From assembly GCA_009887135.1 (NCBI GenBank), contig QXYA01000044.1:1-11153 (forward strand): a stretch of DNA of 11,153 nt. The letters run 5' to 3'. A program made the translations under genes and the position numbers. This DNA is from Candidatus Poseidoniales archaeon. GTDB taxonomy: Archaea; Thermoplasmatota; Poseidoniia; Poseidoniales; Poseidoniaceae. The notes under the pieces are model-generated. The model made no database searches. It saw nothing but the letters and a program-made list of their open reading frames with translations, and was not told the origin of the DNA. Shown here piece by piece: positions 1-6,650 of the stretch (positions within the stretch are counted from its first letter, which is position 1; each line of letters starts with the position of its first letter).

Positions 1-946
1 ATTCCCACTCGATTGTACCGGGTGGTTTGTGCGTAATATCGTATACAACACGATTTACTGCACCTTTGACTGCATTGGTAATACGTGTGCTGATCTTTTG
101 CAGGATGGCATGAGGGATTTCAGAATATCGAGCAGACATTCCGTCTATGCTTTTTACAGCACGTACAACCACCGTTTCACCGTAGGCACGAACGTCGCCA
201 TGAACTCCAACAGATCGTACTGGTAGAAGGGCTGCGAAGTATTGCCAAGGAAGTTCCATTTCACCGGCTGCTGCCGCTGCTTCAAATTCTTCTTCGACAA
301 TTGCACATGCCTCTCTCACGACTTCTACACGCTCAGGAGTGAGTTCTCCAAGAGTTCGTACAGCAAGGCCAGGACCCGGGAAGGGTTGACGCTCTGCAAC
401 GATGATATCGAGTTCTCTTGCGAGTTCACGGACTTCATCCTTGTACAGGTCTCGTAGAGGTTCTACGACCTCTAAGGTCATGTCTTCAGGCAATCCGCCA
501 ACATTGTGATGTGACTTGATCGTATCACGAACACCGCCGCCAGATTCAATCCAATCTGGAGCAATGGTTCCTTGAACAAGATATTTCGCACCACATTTCT
601 TTTGCTCATCTTCGAAGATTCGAATAAAGAGTTCTCCGATGACCTTACGCTTTTCTTCAGGCTCTGTAACTCCTTGAAGAGCCTCAAAGTATCTGTCAGC
701 GGCCTTTACTGTAACGAGATTGATTCCTTGCTCAGAAAGCATTCTTTCGATCTCTTCAGTCTCATTCTTACGCATGAAGCCTGTATCAACGTAGACGCAG
801 TGAAGGAGATTTCCAACAGCCTTGCTAGCAATAACAGCAGCAACGGTTGAATCAACGCCACCTGAACACGCAATGATTGCGATATCATCGATTGTAGCCT
901 TCATTTGCTCAATCGATTCTTCGATGAATTCAGGCGCATCAAACAT
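1..946 (-). CDS. guaAB: GMP synthase, ATP-pyrophosphatase subunit B (stop codon cut by window edge)
   Basis: This is the amidating, ATP-dependent half of GMP synthase, which converts XMP to GMP; in archaea the glutaminase half is a separate protein. Reading the minus strand from the ATG at 946-944 gives 315 residues ending in THKPPGTIEWE, the family's typical C-terminus. Only the first T of the stop codon lies inside the window. Residues 28-34 read SGGVDST, the pyrophosphatase P-loop. Further conserved stretches are GGLPEDM, PFPGPGLAVR and the C-terminal dimerisation block with AVKSIDGMSARYSEIP. There is no N-terminal glutaminase domain: the protein begins directly with FDAPEFIEESI, as expected for the two-subunit archaeal type of about 310 residues. 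It follows purE after a single base (TGA-A-ATG), so the two are surely co-transcribed and probably translationally coupled. The separate glutaminase subunit (guaAA) is not seen here. Confidence 0.96.
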   Translation of the reverse strand, partial: MFDAPEFIEESIEQMKATIDDIAIIACSGGVDSTVAAVIASKAVGNLLHCVYVDTGFMRKNETEEIERMLSEQGINLVTVKAADRYFEALQGVTEPEEKRKVIGELFIRIFEDEQKKCGAKYLVQGTIAPDWIESGGGVRDTIKSHHNVGGLPEDMTLEVVEPLRDLYKDEVRELARELDIIVAERQPFPGPGLAVRTLGELTPERVEVVREACAIVEEEFEAAAAAGEMELPWQYFAALLPVRSVGVHGDVRAYGETVVVRAVKSIDGMSARYSEIPHAILQKISTRITNAVKGAVNRVVYDITHKPPGTIEWE

Positions 947-947
947 T

Positions 948-1427
948 TCAAACCCCGCCGTTTACTTCACGATCCATCTTTAGGACACGCTCAATTTGGT
1001 CGAGTTTATCTTGAACTAGTTTCTGAGCCATATCATCATTGATAAGGGCCAGCATTTGCACTGCAAGATGACCTGCATTGTCTCCACGGTCAACACCGAC
1101 AGTAGCAGCGGGTACGCCAGGAGGGAGTTGGACAATTGAGAGGAGAGAATCGAATGGAACTTTTCCTCCACAAGGAACTCCAATCACTGGCTTCGTGGTC
1201 AGAGCAGCAACAGCACCGGGTAATGCAGCAGCAAGACCAGCCATAGCGATGAAAACTTTGCAACCATCTTCTTCAGCTTTGTGAATAATTTCTTCTACAA
1301 ATTTAGGGGAACGATGAGCAGATGCTACACGTAATTGGTAATCTACGCCAAAATGATTGAGAATTTTGGTACACTTTTCAGCAACAGGCATGTCCGATTT
1401 CGAACCGAGTAAGATGGTTACATCCAT
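948..1427 (-). CDS. purE: PurE, phosphoribosylaminoimidazole carboxylase/mutase subunit
   Basis: PurE acts in de novo purine synthesis, forming CAIR either from N5-CAIR (class I mutase) or from AIR and CO2 (class II carboxylase). The 159-residue protein has the normal length. It shows GSKSDMPVAEK at residues 8-18, SAHRSP at 36-41 with the catalytic-type His38, and a core with KPVIGVP, DSLLSIVQLPPGVP and ATVGVDRGDNAGHLA typical of archaeal PurE. One oddity: the usual AGxAAHLPG reads AGLAAALPG, so Ala68 stands where class I enzymes have a second conserved His. The ATG at 1427-1425 is preceded by GGGGAAG, a plausible ribosome binding site. The stop lies one base before guaAB. No purK is in the window, so whether it works as mutase or carboxylase is open. 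Confidence 0.95.
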   Translation of the reverse strand: MDVTILLGSKSDMPVAEKCTKILNHFGVDYQLRVASAHRSPKFVEEIIHKAEEDGCKVFIAMAGLAAALPGAVAALTTKPVIGVPCGGKVPFDSLLSIVQLPPGVPAATVGVDRGDNAGHLAVQMLALINDDMAQKLVQDKLDQIERVLKMDREVNGGV

Positions 1428-1451
1428 GTTTCTTCCCCGTCGCGGATGGTA

Positions 1452-1459
1452 CTTTTAGA
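1452..1459 (-). promoter_or_regulatory. Possible TATA-like box for purE-guaAB
   Basis: The minus strand reads TCTAAAAG about 25-32 bases upstream of the purE ATG. That is the position of an archaeal TATA box for a transcript with a very short leader. The match to consensus is only moderate, so this is a weak call. A 6-base inverted repeat (GGATGG at 1444-1449, CCATCC at 1470-1475) surrounds it. Confidence 0.3.
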
Positions 1460-1478
1460 TGACCCTCGGCCATCCTAC

Positions 1479-1485
1479 AAAAAAA
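1479..1485 (-). terminator. Oligo-T tract after the membrane-protein gene, possible archaeal terminator
   Basis: Seven consecutive T on the minus strand start three bases after the stop codon of the gene at 1489-2124. Archaeal RNA polymerase can terminate at such oligo-T runs without a hairpin. It would separate that gene from the purE-guaAB unit. The tract stands alone, so confidence is moderate. Confidence 0.4.
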
Positions 1486-1488
1486 CCG

Positions 1489-2124
1489 TCACTCTTCTTC
1501 GATGAGAATGCCATTCAAATCGAAAAATTCTTTGCTAAAAATATCGAGATGTAACCAACAATCGTCCTCTTCAAAGGTACAATACATAGCACCAATCACA
1601 CGACTTTTCCTTAGAATAGCCATCAATCCATTCGAAGGCCTCGTATTGAGTAAATGCCACTGATTCTTATGATTCGCTGAGAGCTCAAGTAGAGTTTTCG
1701 GATTCCATTGATGACGAAACTGGACACCAAAACCTGCAGAGGTTCGATTAGCGATACGATACGTGATACCGAATTGAATCCATCCGATTCCCAAAGGTAC
1801 CCATGCAGATATGGATTCGATAAATGCTAGAATAAGGGCAGTGGACATCAGAAGTCCACTAGCGTGAACACCTCGGTGAAGGATGAGTACCCTTCTTTGG
1901 GACATTGTTGAGAAGAGAGCAAAACCAAGAAGAAGAATTGATGCCAAAATGAACCATGGTACAACTTCGGTATATTTTCCAGATATGATTAACAATATTG
2001 GACAGACAAGCGTGAAAAGAGACCAAGCCATTGTGAACAGAGGAATGATCATGACAGGGCGTTCCTCTGAGGGAAACCAACCATCAACAAACAACCCAAC
2101 CATGTCCTTGCGAAGAACTCCCAC
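1489..2124 (-). CDS. Uncharacterised membrane protein with 3-4 transmembrane segments
   Basis: I do not recognise this 211-residue protein. Hydrophobic segments lie near residues 23-48, 53-73 and 89-109, with a possible fourth directly after Pro110 (110-124). Between the second and third is a short basic stretch (SQRRVLILHRG). A soluble C-terminal part of about 85 residues follows, rich in aromatic and charged residues, and ends in the acidic tail LIEEE. No catalytic motif is visible. The start used is GTG at 2124-2122. An ATG seven codons later (2103-2101) is an alternative, and fits better if transcription starts about 25 bases below the TATA box at 2138-2145. An in-frame TGA lies upstream with no other ATG between. 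It is divergent from another small membrane protein and lies 61 bases ahead of purE, behind a T-run. Confidence 0.75.
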   Translation of the reverse strand: MGVLRKDMVGLFVDGWFPSEERPVMIIPLFTMAWSLFTLVCPILLIISGKYTEVVPWFILASILLLGFALFSTMSQRRVLILHRGVHASGLLMSTALILAFIESISAWVPLGIGWIQFGITYRIANRTSAGFGVQFRHQWNPKTLLELSANHKNQWHLLNTRPSNGLMAILRKSRVIGAMYCTFEEDDCWLHLDIFSKEFFDLNGILIEEE

Positions 2125-2137
2125 TTCATTTGATTGT

Positions 2138-2145
2138 TGTATATA
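2138..2145. promoter_or_regulatory. Palindromic TATA element between divergent membrane-protein genes
   Basis: The 62-base spacer between divergent starts at 2124 and 2187 holds TGTATATA on the plus strand, which reads TATATACA on the minus strand. The TATATA core (2140-2145) is palindromic and could serve either direction. For the minus gene it is about 18 bases from the GTG but about 39 from the internal ATG. For the plus gene it is about 45 bases from the ATG. It is a good archaeal TATA match, but its use is inferred. Confidence 0.4.
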
Positions 2146-2186
2146 GGCAATGAGATTAAGTCATACCATCAGCAACTCGTATTACA

Positions 2187-2558
2187 ATGGAACAAGTATA
2201 CACCTCCTCAAGAGAAGACTTTCTCGAACGTTTAGGAAATCATCCTTACGTTGAAATTCAAAATAGTGGGGACATACACATCCTTCGAAAAGGATGGCTG
2301 CAAATGATTACATTGAGCATAATGGAAATGGAAGAAAAGATAGTTGTGCGATTCAGACCCAAGATAAGTCTCATTGGTTTGATGATCCTTGCCACGGTCA
2401 TCGTCATCTCAATCGCAACGATATCTTGGGTATGGACTCTACTCGAAGTCGTACTTATTGGATTCGCTTTGCTTATACATTCATCCCAACTCACGTGGGA
2501 AATGCTTCAATTCACTCAGGAACCCATTGAATTCAGTCGTCATTCATCAAATGGATGA
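2187..2558 (+). CDS. Small uncharacterised membrane protein, two transmembrane segments
   Basis: This is a 123-residue protein I cannot assign. The first 58 residues are soluble and mixed-charge, with repeated Glu/Met near residues 43-52. Two hydrophobic stretches follow at about 60-80 (SLIGLMILATVIVISIATIS) and 82-98, then a short C-terminal tail. The fold could be a helical hairpin with both ends on the same side of the membrane. No cysteine pair, metal site or enzyme motif is visible. The ATG at 2187 is the first in frame after the divergent spacer, and no strong Shine-Dalgarno precedes it. The 3' end overlaps the 3' end of the convergent gcvPB gene by 19 bases (2540-2558), and several other frames are also open here. 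The gene is therefore less certain than its neighbours, though its divergent placement and coherent membrane topology favour it. Confidence 0.6.
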   Translation: MEQVYTSSREDFLERLGNHPYVEIQNSGDIHILRKGWLQMITLSIMEMEEKIVVRFRPKISLIGLMILATVIVISIATISWVWTLLEVVLIGFALLIHSSQLTWEMLQFTQEPIEFSRHSSNG

Positions 2559-4036
2559 TGCAGACAAAGATTACGAGCTGCATAGACTTCATCTACACGA
2601 CGGACAGGGGTCGTGATCGGAGCATTGTGGAGTGTTTCAGCATCGACCTGCAATACTTTAGCGAAATCTTCCGCAAACGTATCGAGCGTATCTTTCGATT
2701 CGGTTTCAGTTGGTTCAATCATCATACATTCTGGAACGACCAATGGGAAATACACCGTTGGAGCCATGTATCCCATATCGAGCAAACCTTTGGCGACATC
2801 CATGGCTGAAATTCCAAGAGATTCTTTAGCAGGTGCAAGAGAGAGCGTGACTTCGTGCTTTGCGACAACAGTCTCTGCCCCATCCACAAACATGTGATCA
2901 ACACCAGCTGATTTTGCTTCTCTATGGATAGCATGGCGAAGATAGTTCGCGTTCAATACTGCATGTTCAGACATGGTTCGAAGTTCCTTACCGTATCGTC
3001 GATAGTATGCCCAACAGCGAATAATTGCACCAGCATTTCCATGCCATTGCTGAACCTTACCAATCGTATGTTCTGGTTCATGCCAAGTGTACCAGAATTC
3101 ATCGACTGCTTGTTCCTGTTCAGATTCAATTGCTTCTCTTCGAGATACGATTGGAGTCGGTAAGAATGGTGCAAGATGTTGCTTTACGCCAATTGGGCCT
3201 GATCCTGGACCTCCACCACCGTGAGGCTGAGAGAAGGTTTTGTGAAGATTGTAGTGAACAGCATCGAAGCCCATTAGACCAGGGCTTGTTCTTCCCAGAA
3301 TAGCGTTGAAGTTTGCTCCGTCATAATACATAAGTCCACCAACGCCATGAACGAGTTCTGATGCTTCTGCGATATCATGTTCAAACAAACCGAGTGTATT
3401 TGGATTCGTAATCATCATGGCCGCAGTATCCTCTCCAACGACTGCACGTAATGCGTCAAGATCGATTCGTCCATCGACTTTGCTTGGAATTTCAATGATT
3501 TCAAATCCAGCCATAGCAGCACTTGCAGGATTTGTTCCATGTGCAGAATCAGGAACAATAACCTTCGTTCTTTGATGCTCACCACGGTGTCTGAAGTATT
3601 CTTGGAAACATCGTACTGCAGTGAATTCACCCTGAGCACCAGCGACTGGTTGCAATGTTACTGCATCCATACCTGCACAAACAGAAAGCATCTCTTGCAT
3701 TTCATAATAAATTGAAAGCAGTCCTTGGATTTGATGTTCAGGCTGATGTGGATGAATATCTGCGATTCCCGGTAATTGTGCAATCACTTCATTCACTCGA
3801 GGATTATGCTTCATTGTGCATGAACCAAGCGGGTAAAATCCAGTGTCAATTCCATAGTTTCTCTTCGAAAGCCACGTGTAGTGACGGACCATCTCTGGCT
3901 CAGAAAGACGTGGCCAACGTGGAAGACTCTTGCGAACAAGATTGTCAGGTAGGGAGAGTTCAGAACCATCGAGAAGAGGCTTAGGTTGCGCATACCCCTT
4001 TCCGGGAGCACCATTGTGATCGAAAAGATGACTCAT
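2540..4036 (-). CDS. gcvPB: Glycine dehydrogenase (decarboxylating) subunit 2, P-protein beta
   Basis: This is the PLP-binding half of the two-subunit glycine cleavage P-protein. With GcvPA it decarboxylates glycine and passes the aminomethyl group to the lipoyl arm of the H protein. The 498 residues match the usual subunit length. Recognisable blocks are YPLGSCTMKHNPR (68-80), IHPHQPE, LQPVAGAQGE (128-137), PDSAHGTNPASA (162-173) and YYDGANFNA (237-245). The PLP site is HYNLHKTFSQPHGGGGPGSG, with the Schiff-base lysine at residue 266. The start ATG overlaps the gcvPA stop in an ATGA arrangement (4036-4033), and GAGGTG at 4042-4047 provides a ribosome binding site. Both point to coupled, roughly equimolar synthesis. 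Its 3' end overlaps a convergent small gene by 19 bases. Confidence 0.97.
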   Translation of the reverse strand: MSHLFDHNGAPGKGYAQPKPLLDGSELSLPDNLVRKSLPRWPRLSEPEMVRHYTWLSKRNYGIDTGFYPLGSCTMKHNPRVNEVIAQLPGIADIHPHQPEHQIQGLLSIYYEMQEMLSVCAGMDAVTLQPVAGAQGEFTAVRCFQEYFRHRGEHQRTKVIVPDSAHGTNPASAAMAGFEIIEIPSKVDGRIDLDALRAVVGEDTAAMMITNPNTLGLFEHDIAEASELVHGVGGLMYYDGANFNAILGRTSPGLMGFDAVHYNLHKTFSQPHGGGGPGSGPIGVKQHLAPFLPTPIVSRREAIESEQEQAVDEFWYTWHEPEHTIGKVQQWHGNAGAIIRCWAYYRRYGKELRTMSEHAVLNANYLRHAIHREAKSAGVDHMFVDGAETVVAKHEVTLSLAPAKESLGISAMDVAKGLLDMGYMAPTVYFPLVVPECMMIEPTETESKDTLDTFAEDFAKVLQVDAETLHNAPITTPVRRVDEVYAARNLCLHHPFDE

Positions 4037-5403
4037 GCGACCACCTCATTGACCCATGATTGAAGTTCAGTAGCAAGTTGTTCGATATCCTGGCCAGAGG
4101 TTTGGTCTGTGAATGTGAGCAACAAACGATTCGATTGGTCTGGATACCACCATGAAAGATCAAATCCACCAATGATTCCTTTGTCTTCGAGGAAGGTCAA
4201 ACAGTTCTTGCCGGTATCGGGTACTTCGATAGCAAATTCGTTGAAGTGGGATTGATGTTGATGAACGATTGATAATCCTTCGATTGAACTTAGTTTTTGT
4301 TTAGCATAGGTACAAGCGGCCATATTTCGTATTGCCAGTTCTTCGAGACCTTCTGGTCCTAAAAGCGACATGTGCATTGCCCCCATTAGAGCAATGAGTG
4401 TCTCATTTGTGCATATGTTGGAGGTTGCTCGATGTCGTCGAATGTGCTGCTCACGGGTTGAAAGCGTGAGACAATACGCTTCTTTCCCATCAACATCAAT
4501 ACTTCGTCCGACGATTCGGCCTGGCATTAATCGGAGGTAATCCTTCGTGCATCCAAATATTCCATAGATTGGGCCACCTGCTGTTATTGGACTTCCAAGA
4601 GGTTGTCCTTCTCCAACAACAATATCTGCGCCATAGTTACCTGGTGCTTCGACAAGTCCTAACGAGATAGGTTGGATTGCAACAATAAGCGCAGTATGTT
4701 CCCCGATAATTTCCTTCAATGCAGGATAACCTCCATCGATGATACCGAGGGGATTTGGTTGTTCCACATAGACTGCACAGGAACCAGCCGCATTGGCAAC
4801 GTCATCTAGATCGATCAGACCGTTTTCATGATGCTTAAGTTTCTTTATTTCTATTCCAGCACCTTGGCAGTAATTGTATATGACCGAACAACGATCTGGA
4901 GGTGTAAGTTCTGAAATGTACACTGTATTCTTCTGTTCTGCTTTCCGATTGTGGACGCGAACTGCACAAGTTATCGCTTCAGCAGCTGCGGTTGAACCAT
5001 CATAGAGAGACAGATTGGTCACAGGCATGGATATCAATTCTGAGATCAGGGACTGGAATTCCCACATCGCCTGCAACATTCCCTGAGATACTTCGGGCTG
5101 ATATGGGGTATATGATGTCAGAAACTCTCCACGAGTGATCAGTTGGAATACACAAGAAGGAACGAAGTTTCGATACAATCCTGCACCCAAGAAAGACACC
5201 TTATCTCCAAGAGCCACATTTGACCCAAGTAATCTCTTTGCATCAGCAAGGAGTTCTTCTTCACTTTGCGCTTCAGGAAGAGGCAAATCTTCGTTCATAC
5301 GGACACCCACGGGGACATCAGCAAACAATGCATCAATGGAGTCGAACCCCATTTCTTGAAGCATTTCTTTTTCTCGTCCTAGATTTGGAAGTTGGTCAAC
5401 CAT
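4033..5403 (-). CDS. gcvPA: Glycine dehydrogenase (decarboxylating) subunit 1, P-protein alpha
   Basis: This is the partner subunit of GcvPB in the heterotetrameric P-protein of the glycine cleavage system. The 456 residues equal the normal length. Landmarks are FLGAG near the N-terminal third, then SYTPYQPEVSQGMLQAMWEF, the LYDGSTAAAEA block, GEGQPLG, and the long conserved stretch with TLSTREQHIRRHRATSNICTN. This subunit does not carry the PLP lysine, which is in GcvPB. The ATG at 5403-5401 is preceded by a near-perfect Shine-Dalgarno, GGAGGTG at 5411-5417, seven bases away. That motif lies within a small hairpin. The gene sits 85 bases after gcvT and overlaps gcvPB by four bases. H protein and Lpd, also needed for the complex, are not in this window. 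Confidence 0.97.
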   Translation of the reverse strand: MVDQLPNLGREKEMLQEMGFDSIDALFADVPVGVRMNEDLPLPEAQSEEELLADAKRLLGSNVALGDKVSFLGAGLYRNFVPSCVFQLITRGEFLTSYTPYQPEVSQGMLQAMWEFQSLISELISMPVTNLSLYDGSTAAAEAITCAVRVHNRKAEQKNTVYISELTPPDRCSVIYNYCQGAGIEIKKLKHHENGLIDLDDVANAAGSCAVYVEQPNPLGIIDGGYPALKEIIGEHTALIVAIQPISLGLVEAPGNYGADIVVGEGQPLGSPITAGGPIYGIFGCTKDYLRLMPGRIVGRSIDVDGKEAYCLTLSTREQHIRRHRATSNICTNETLIALMGAMHMSLLGPEGLEELAIRNMAACTYAKQKLSSIEGLSIVHQHQSHFNEFAIEVPDTGKNCLTFLEDKGIIGGFDLSWWYPDQSNRLLLTFTDQTSGQDIEQLATELQSWVNEVVA

Positions 5404-5410
5404 TCAAATG

Positions 5411-5424
5411 CACCTCCGCAGGTG
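5411..5424 (-). promoter_or_regulatory. gcvPA Shine-Dalgarno inside a 5-bp hairpin
   Basis: On the minus strand the sequence CACCTGCGGAGGTG precedes gcvPA. Its ends CACCT and AGGTG pair perfectly around a GCGG loop. The 3' arm and part of the loop form the strong ribosome binding site GGAGGTG, seven bases from the ATG. The site as a Shine-Dalgarno is clear. That the hairpin forms and limits translation is inference. Confidence 0.6.
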
Positions 5425-5488
5425 AACTGAACCAATCGCGTAGCGCTCATAATAGTCGTCATTCAGCCACAAGAATTTTCAGACCAAT

Positions 5489-6604
5489 TCAAACGAATGG
5501 TGGTCGGACAATGATGGCCTTAACAGAGGACCTTGGACTCGCTGCAATCAAGACCTCATCGCCCTCTTTTACGCCTGAAATGTAACCAATCCCGATGCCT
5601 GTGTTATCCAACGAAGGCGAAGGTGCTCCGGAGGTGAGTTCTCCGATTACTGAACCGTCCATTGATGTGACGCTTTTCCCTGGTCTTGGAAGCGGTCCTC
5701 GTTCGAGATACTTGATGCCCCACCAACGAGCGTCAGAATCAGGATGAGAGATGACTCTTGATTTACCTGTAAATTCATGATTGAGATCGAGCCCAAATGG
5801 TACGTTTGTTTCCCAAGAGTCTCTCGCTAGGAATGGATGTGATCCATCATCCAGTCCGGGCCATAGGAAATCGACTCCTGAGAGAAGGTACCCCTTTTCC
5901 AAGCGTAACGTATCTCTTGCACCCAAGCCAACAGGTGTTGCTCCTGCTTCTGAAAGCGCTCTCCAAACTGTAACAACGTCTTGGTTAGGAACAAAAATTT
6001 CGTATCCTGCCTCTCCGGTGTAGCCAGTTCCTTGAATCCATCCAGTAACACCAAGATTATTTTCTGAAAAAGAACCCCAGCGAAAGCGACCTACATGTTG
6101 GCCTTCACCAAAGGCTTTGTCGAGTATGTCCTTGCTTGTTGGCCCTTGGAGGGCTATGATCGACATTTCAGGCGAGAGATTTTCAAGTTGTACTCCCATC
6201 TCACCTGGGTTGTGTTGATGGAACCAATCCCACATTACATCGATCATGGATGCGTTTGGGACCCCAAGTATTTCGGTTTCAGAAACGACTGCAAAGATCA
6301 TGTCGTCGATGATAAATCCATCATGATCGAGAAAGTGTGTGTATGCACATCGACCAGGAGGAACTGCAGTTACATTTTGTGTAGCGCATGATTCAAGCCA
6401 TTCTAGAACCCGAGCACCAGAGAAGCGGAATGTCCCCATATGCGATACATCGAATATTCCTGATCCTTCTCGAGTTGCGATATGTTCTGCCTTAATATTG
6501 GAATACCAAATTGGTAATTCAAATCCATGGAAGTCTACGAGATTACCCCCCATCGATTTGTGTTCTTCAAAAAGAGCGGTCCTCACTGGTTCGTTCTTGC
6601 TCAT
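5489..6604 (-). CDS. gcvT: Glycine cleavage system T protein (aminomethyltransferase)
   Basis: GcvT takes the aminomethyl group from lipoylated H protein, releases ammonia and makes methylene-tetrahydrofolate. The 371 residues match the family. Key blocks are LVDFHGFELPIWY (22-34), GIFDVSHMG (49-57) and IIDDMI (98-103), the last holding the Asp pair that includes the expected catalytic Asp. They continue with ALQGP (151-155), GTGYTGEAGYEIFVP (192-206), GLGARDTLRLEKG (226-238), GELTSGAPSPSL (321-332) and the C-terminal RPPFV. The segment after residue 240 (LLSGVDFLWPGLDDGS, then RDSWETNVPFG) departs from the bacterial LYGxDI...EAGL pattern and is somewhat expanded. It starts at the ATG 6604-6602, 46 bases after the decarboxylase gene. 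A TATA-like TCTAAAAAA at about 6640-6648 may give it its own promoter. Order on the strand is gcvT, gcvPA, gcvPB. Confidence 0.96.
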   Translation of the reverse strand: MSKNEPVRTALFEEHKSMGGNLVDFHGFELPIWYSNIKAEHIATREGSGIFDVSHMGTFRFSGARVLEWLESCATQNVTAVPPGRCAYTHFLDHDGFIIDDMIFAVVSETEILGVPNASMIDVMWDWFHQHNPGEMGVQLENLSPEMSIIALQGPTSKDILDKAFGEGQHVGRFRWGSFSENNLGVTGWIQGTGYTGEAGYEIFVPNQDVVTVWRALSEAGATPVGLGARDTLRLEKGYLLSGVDFLWPGLDDGSHPFLARDSWETNVPFGLDLNHEFTGKSRVISHPDSDARWWGIKYLERGPLPRPGKSVTSMDGSVIGELTSGAPSPSLDNTGIGIGYISGVKEGDEVLIAASPRSSVKAIIVRPPFV

Positions 6605-6639
6605 AGTAACTCGACTCCATTCTACTTCTCAATGTTTCG

Positions 6640-6648
6640 TTTTTTAGA
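6640..6648 (-). promoter_or_regulatory. Possible TATA-like box for gcvT
   Basis: The minus strand reads TCTAAAAAA in the 46-base gap between the decarboxylase stop and the gcvT ATG, 36-44 bases upstream of the start. That spacing suits an archaeal TATA box with a leader of about 12 bases. AT-rich gaps often contain such strings, so this is weak. The gap is also short enough for read-through from the upstream gene. Confidence 0.3.
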
Positions 6649-6650
6649 AT

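Noticed and set aside
29..850. Several short open frames on both strands
   Set aside because: They are shadows of guaAB, which reads continuously in its own frame from 946 to the window edge.
1444..1485. Hairpin plus T-run as an intrinsic terminator after the 1489-2124 gene
   Set aside because: On the transcribed strand the T7 tract comes before the GGATGG/CCATCC inverted repeat, so the order is wrong for an intrinsic terminator; only the oligo-T tract was kept.
5404..5488. Glycine riboswitch ahead of gcvPA
   Set aside because: The gap is too short for a full aptamer, I see no recognisable conserved glycine-aptamer core, and such riboswitches are essentially bacterial; only the small hairpin is supported.
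5220..5585. 121-residue plus-strand open frame spanning the gcvT-gcvPA gap
   Set aside because: It overlaps the ends of two certain genes on the other strand and shows no domain-like pattern.
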